Shown here: one piece after another, positions 59,169-64,000 of the stretch
Position numbering within the stretch: position 1 is the first letter of the stretch
Layout of the letters: each line of letters begins with the position of its first letter
Assembly (NCBI GenBank): GCA_029990175.1
Contig: JARKIP010000033.1
Location: forward strand, 18,769,001-18,833,000
DNA: 64,000 bases
DNA from: Petunia secreta
Taxonomy: Eukaryota; Streptophyta; Magnoliopsida; Solanales; Solanaceae
Direction: 5' to 3'
Notes under the pieces: model-generated
What the model was told of the DNA's origin: nothing
The model's database searches: none
Seen by the model: only the letters and a program-made list of their open reading frames with translations
Made by a program: the position numbers and the translations under genes

Positions 59169-60241
59169 TGGAAAAATGGTAAAAAATGCCCCTGAACTAT
59201 CGAAACTGGAATAAATATGCCCTCCGTTTGCTTTTGGGCTCAAAAATACCCTCACCGTTACACAATTGGACCAAAGGTGCCCTTCTTTGTTAACAGAAGT
59301 CCAACTCAGCTATTTCCAAGTTTAAAATTATTTTCTGTTGCTTATAAGGACTCCACGTTGGATATAGTGCCTCCCTCACACAGATGTTGTTAGTATAACA
59401 GATTATTCTCATGCATTGATGAAGCCATCCTCATTTATATTAAGAAACCATTGTGGTACATTGTGGAAATTTTTATTCTTAATTTCTGAAATATAGAGAA
59501 ACTTATTTGCTTAGTCATGAAAATGTGATTGTAGAGCTATATCATGATTGCAGAAAGACATGGTGATATGAAAATTTCCTTGCGATTCACAATGCACACC
59601 ATAAATGCAATAAACCAAACCCTTGTTTCTAGTCACCATTTCATGCTCAATTGGATTCACTAAAATCGTCAAATCGAAGCTTCTTGGACTCTTCAAGAAT
59701 ATGCTCTAAGTAGGTGTCTTCAGAAATCTACCTAGTTGCAGTAGTCCTAACTTTCAAGGGTCGTCGTCAAGATGTAAATCTAGTCTCAATTCCACAGCTT
59801 GGTAATAACTAGTGGGTACATATCGTATATAACAGTTTCTATCTTCTTGATTAACTTGGACGGTAAATCTAGGTATCTTTTAACCCCATCATAAAAGTCC
59901 TTATATCAACCAAAATAAAAGGCCATGTCAAGAAAGCCTAATTGAAACAGTAACAACATTAACCGAAAGAGACCACCATATACAAACTAAAAAATTCGAA
60001 AGGAAATGGAACCCATCTCCCCGCTTATGCAAAAGGGAACGCATTTTTTCCTACGTGGAGTCCTTATAAGCAAAAGAAAATAATTTTAAACATGGAAATA
60101 GCTGAGTTGGACTTCTGTTAACAAAGAAGGGCATCTTTGGTCCAATTGTGTGATGGAGAGGGTATTTTTGAGCCCAAAAACAAGTGGAGGGTATATTTGT
60201 TCCATTTTCGATAGTTCCGGAGCATTTTTGACCCTTTTCCA
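59169..60241. mobile_element. Non-autonomous MULE, 1073 bp, with perfect 9-bp TSD
   Basis: Inverted ends of about 185 bp start TGGAAAA(A/G)(T)GGT(C)AAAAATGC and include GGGCTCAAAAATACCCTC and ACAGAAGTCCAACTCAGC. TTTATTTAA occurs exactly at 59160-59168 and 60242-60250. Long inverted ends plus a 9-bp duplication define a MULE. The interior (59390-60020) has no transposase. Confidence 0.92.
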
Positions 60242-61063
60242 TTTATTTAATTTAGTTCAATTCTTTAGTAATTGGTGTAGACGTGTAGTACAGGAGTTGA
60301 TTCTTTGAAATAAAAGAGATATTTTGAGAATTTGGGCTTTTCTTTTTCTTTCTGAAAATGCCAATTATATTAATTGAAGTTTTTGTATGGCATCAGAATG
60401 AGAGTCTGGTGATTGGAGAACTTTTACGGCTTTTCTGACTGCGAGGCAACTGAGTTTGACACTGAAAATTTGAGTTAAAAAATGTGAAGTCTCACATATT
60501 ATTCTCTTAGCTTGTTATATGTCGTCATTATCGACGTAATTGAGGATCACATTCTAATAAATGTATTTAAAACATGCATTCTAATCAAGTAAAGGTTAAA
60601 CTGTAACGTATCTCTTGTTTAACATATATCAGATTTTAGTTCAATTAATAATTAAATTTGAATTTGCAGAGTCACGATCAATAGTTTAGATTAAGAGTTT
60701 AACCGATCGATTTGACTACAGGATGGCACTAATTGCAAGATTATGAATATATGCACAATTTTCGATGGAGATATAATGATAATTAATAACGATATGACAG
60801 TAATACGAAATAATTGAAGACAAATAAGGCTAAACCGCAGATTATATAGATAGAAGGAACTGTATTAGATCGCTTGATCTCGGTGAGAATCCCTTGACAT
60901 TAATTACGCTTGAAGACTTGAGGAATAAGTATGTGATAATGTAAATGATAGATAATATTGAGCGAGAGCAAAAGAGAGTATTTTTATTGATATTGTAGAT
61001 AGATCAGAGAATGTATGTATCAATGATTCGAAAATAAACGCTATATATAGATTTTCTAGGTAG

Positions 61064-61138
61064 CCGTTGGGTATGTAACCGCTTGGTATGTAACCGTTGG
61101 GTATGTAACCGCTGGGTGTGTAACCGCTGGGTAGCCGT
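61064..61138. repeat. 15-bp tandem repeats (about 5 units)
   Basis: Units of CCG(T/C)TGGGTATGTAA follow one another with few changes. Confidence 0.9.
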
Positions 61139-61375
61139 TGCCCTTGTAACCATTCATTGAGCAGTCGCATATGGACAGGTAACTGTTCATTCAAATCGCA
61201 TCGATACGGGGAGGCGTCACGTAACTGCCTTGGGTCTGCTCGTGGTAACCGCCTAGCCAGTGATCTACCCGTTAGATGTCTGTCCGGGAAAACCTCTGTC
61301 TGTGCCACGTGGCAGACACGTGTCACTTTTTTAAGTGACGATGATTTTTATCCAATACAGATAGTCCCCGCACTT

Positions 61376-61398
61376 CTCGAGCAGAGTTTTTGCTCGAG
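61376..61398. other. Hairpin CTCGAGCA...TGCTCGAG
   Basis: An 8-base inverted repeat around AGAGTTT, preceded by a second inverted pair GTCACTT..AAGTGAC (61322-61339). Possibly regulatory in the promoter or LTR. Confidence 0.6.
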
Positions 61399-61771
61399 GA
61401 GTGGATGTGAATTTTGGCGGGAAATTTTATTTGGAAGGCCCAACCTTCATCTGCAACATGACAAATCTCAGTGACGTACGCATTAAATGCGCGAGGTAAA
61501 AAGTAACTGCGCCAGACACGTCCACACGTCCGCCGTCAGCTTCGAAGTGACTACTGTGCGTCCCAAAAGCAAAAGTAATGATTTTAATCGCCTCAGTCAC
61601 GTGCACACGTCCACTTGTTAGTTGGAGGTGACCGCTGCGTTTCAGAGTGATGATGTTGCTTCGAAACTCGGCGAAACCTACTTTTTCTTTTGACAATTGG
61701 ATCTGATCGTAATCTCTTCGATGATTTCCACGTGTCCTATGGAAACTTGATGGTCCGGACCTGTTTACTCC

Positions 61772-61779
61772 TATAAATA
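61772..61779 (+). promoter_or_regulatory. TATA box of the second gypsy-type transposon copy
   Basis: TATAAATA in CTCCTATAAATAAGGG, 120 bases before the ATG at 61892; the leader between is CT-rich as in copy 1. Confidence 0.55.
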
Positions 61780-61891
61780 AGGGTTCGTTGAATTTTACCC
61801 CTTTCGCTTGCTCTTACTCTAAAACTTCCAAATCTTGAAAACCTTTGAATTTTCTTCAATCTTCCTTCTAACTTTTGATTCCTCCCCAACT

Positions 61892-64000
61892 ATGTCTTCG
61901 AAAGCTAAGAAGAATTTGAACATGGATGCCGCTGCCGGTAGTTCTTCCGCGGCTACCCCTAGATCTAGGGCCGCTCAGGCCACAACTTCAAAAATTATCC
62001 CCAAGAACTGGGGTGAACTGGAGAAGGACTGCAGCGTTAAGGCCTTCAATAATTATGGAGATGTACGCGTATGGCCAGCGTACAGATTCAAATCCAGGAT
62101 CACGTCGGAGATGATCCCTCGAGTTAGAGCGGACTGCGGCTAGGACACGAGCGTTTCCATTTTGCCGGTATCTGAGAATGAGAACATTACTTCTCATAGG
62201 GCAGGGTGGATGGCCATGTCCACCTACCCATTCACAGTTGGTTGCACGTTACCCCTCCATCCTGTACTTGACATGCTTTGTAGGGAGTATTTTCTCTGCC
62301 CGGGGCAACTGAGCCCCAGTATTTTTAGAATGATAAAACTTATGGACTGGTTTGCTGAAGAGACCGGTCAAAGTTTTGAGTATTAACATTTCATTTCTTT
62401 ATACAATCTTCAAATTTTTAAGGACAGATTCGTCAATGCCAGAATACGTGGAAGCAAAGGCTTGATATGCAGTTCTGAGGACACCAATGACCGGGGTTGG
62501 TTGCACCGGTACATATTTGTGCGCACCCAGGAATTGTCTCTCAACTCAAAGGCTCCTCTCTCCAAAAATTGGAATAAGAGGCGTAAGTCTCCGAGTTTTC
62601 CTTTGGAATTTTCATATTTTCCCTTTTCGTTTATTTATTCCTTTGATTCTGCCTTACAGCTGCCAAGTTGCCCTACGATAAGCTCATATCGGTTGATGAG
62701 CTGACAGCGTGGGTTGAGGCCATTCTGGAGAAGTTTCCCGTCGAGCAGAGGGAATGGACGTACTTCACCTGGCAAAAGGGTCTGACCGCAAAAACTCACG
62801 GTCAGAACTTTTTCGCTATTGCAGCTATTTCTTCTCTTCATGGCTTTGCCGTACCTGACCGTTTCGCCTTTCACATGTTTAGGCGCACAAGGGGACTTTT
62901 TCCCCGCCCCCCTTCCTCAAGCCGTGCCTTAAGGATCTGCTGTTGATCCTGAGGATGAGGTTGCGGCCATAAGAGTTGCGGCGGAGGCGATGCGTAGGAG
63001 GGAAGGTGGCGAGGAGCTATTGTCCAGCGGTATCAGCTCTCTGAAGAGGAAGAAGAAAAGCTAGGGTGAGGGCGGAGCACGGAAGAAGGTTGCTCGTAAG
63101 GCATCCGTTGCTGCTGGGCAGACCTCAGCTATTGGAGGTGAGACTCCGCCCGGTGTTAGTGTGTCCATGCCCGAAAAAGAGAGTGCTAAGACTCCTGCTG
63201 CAGTCCTCGAGTCTGCACGGGGAGAGGGCTTTGAAACAGAGGTGGTTGACATTTCCGATACTGAAACCATTGAAGACCTCGTGAGAAAGCCCTATCTCCG
63301 AAGCGACAAGAAGAAGGACAAGGAGAAGACTGACCGTGCTCTGGAAGGGAGCCCCCGAGTTGATGACGGGGTAAATGTGGGCTCTTCTCGTGCAGACAAG
63401 TGTAAAAGAAAGGTTGGTGAAGAAGAAGAAGAAAAAGAAGAGATCCCCCAAGAGGGCAGCCAGAGTCCCCGTGTTTTTTATTTTGAGGACTTGGAGAACG
63501 TGGCTGCTGAGGGGGAGGTGCCTGTTTGTTTGCACAACTGCGAAACAAAAGATCCTGGAGTGGCAAATGATTCTGATGTGTCGAGCACAAGGCTTACTCG
63601 GCGGACCACCATCAGCGGTCTGACTGGATCGAGGAACATTCGGGGAGTGCGCTATAAATTTGGCCCAAACTTTCCCTCTGAGCAGGCTAGGGAGCCTAAA
63701 TACTGCGAGAGGGAATGCACCATGAAGCTAGCCCCCAATGTTAACTTCGTGACTAGGCCGGGTAGTTTGGCCAAGGCAGTCTCATCGCTCATTGGTCCCC
63801 GCGAAGAATGGACAATGAGGGAGATGAGTGAAGAAGACCTGGCCTTCACTATTGCTGCTGACTCTGCTCGGGTAAGTGCTTTTTTAACACTTTTTGAGTC
63901 GGAAGTAATCTTAAATTTACTTCTAACCTTATTTCTTTTATTATTTCAGTCAAGTTTGATGGCTGCCGAGTTGATGTTCCGTTCCAGGATCAACAATCCT
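61892..64000 (+). pseudogene. Second copy of the gypsy-type transposon (Transposase_28-like) gene, broken, cut by window end
   Basis: Homologous to 12397-15359 with the same intron places; starts ATG TCT TCG AAA GCT. Matching blocks: IIPKNWGELEKDCSV, GWMAMSTYPFTVG, LCREYFLCPGQLSPSIFRM, AVSSLIGPREEW. At least three in-frame stops break it: TAG at 62141-62143 (TGG in copy 1), TAA at about 62384 (AAG in copy 1) and TAG at about 63063. The last exon visible begins near 63950 (SSLMAAELMFRSR) and runs off the window. The central region is again K/E-rich and the coiled coil would follow outside. Not able to give a full product unless stops are bypassed. Confidence 0.8.

Larger units (their letters stand above)
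60251..61891. other. Upstream region of the second gypsy-type transposon copy (possible LTR)
   Basis: 60251-60880 is AT-rich. From about 61060 the GC content rises and the sequence has LTR-like features: 15-bp repeats, a hairpin, paired GTC(A/C)CACGTG-type words (61305-61325, 61600-61625), and a TATA box followed by a short leader and the ATG. No second LTR is available to prove it. Confidence 0.45.

Noticed and set aside
1..64000. tRNA, rRNA, organelle insert or endogenous pararetrovirus
   Set aside because: I looked for cloverleaf A/B boxes, rRNA words and pararetroviral reverse transcriptase motifs and saw none; a tRNAscan-SE and tblastn run would settle this.

Overview
The window is plant nuclear DNA, most likely from a Solanaceae species. 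It has intron-rich genes with GT-AG introns, an AU/TS-type SINE tail, an Athila/Tat-style LTR retroelement, Stowaway-like, PIF-like and MULE-derived MITEs, and an AT-rich background. No search was run; all family calls come from reading motifs, splice sites and repeats by eye.

Layout. 1-3911: a minus-strand LTR retroelement whose 3' end lies outside the window. About 4313-4915: a small non-autonomous MULE-like element. About 5030-27990: a very large Mutator-like element (MULE, VANDAL/Kaonashi type). It carries a 10-exon DUF1985 + Ulp1-protease gene, an embedded 4-exon 'gypsy-type transposon' gene, two small B3-domain genes, two small coiled-coil genes and, convergent on the minus strand, a 3-exon transposase with intact DDE, SWIM and zinc-knuckle motifs. 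Almost all its non-coding space, including one intron, is filled with arrays built on a CCCAG...ATGGGACT motif, often in 90-bp units. 28-30.2 kb: small DNA elements. 30280-38202: an apparently intact 14-exon ABCG24/28-type half-transporter gene. 38487-39213: a foldback MULE with target-site duplication (TSD). 41.4-42.3 kb: a LINE RNase H relic. 43257-50362: a Myb/telobox TRF-like gene. 51558-51827: a small secreted-peptide gene. 53992-54854: a 5'-truncated LINE with a perfect 17-bp TSD. 56-60.3 kb: more MITEs, including a 1.07-kb MULE with a perfect 9-bp TSD. 61.9 kb to the end: a second, broken copy of the gypsy-type transposon gene.

Most interesting is the large MULE. In Arabidopsis VANDAL elements, a DUF1985 protein (VANC) acts as a sequence-specific anti-silencer that targets short motifs amplified in the element's own non-coding DNA. 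Here a DUF1985 gene, extensive motif arrays, a motif-bearing non-autonomous neighbour and two element-encoded B3 DNA-binding proteins occur together. This suggests a Solanaceae counterpart with extra DNA-binding parts. The sequence shows the architecture; the function is inferred.
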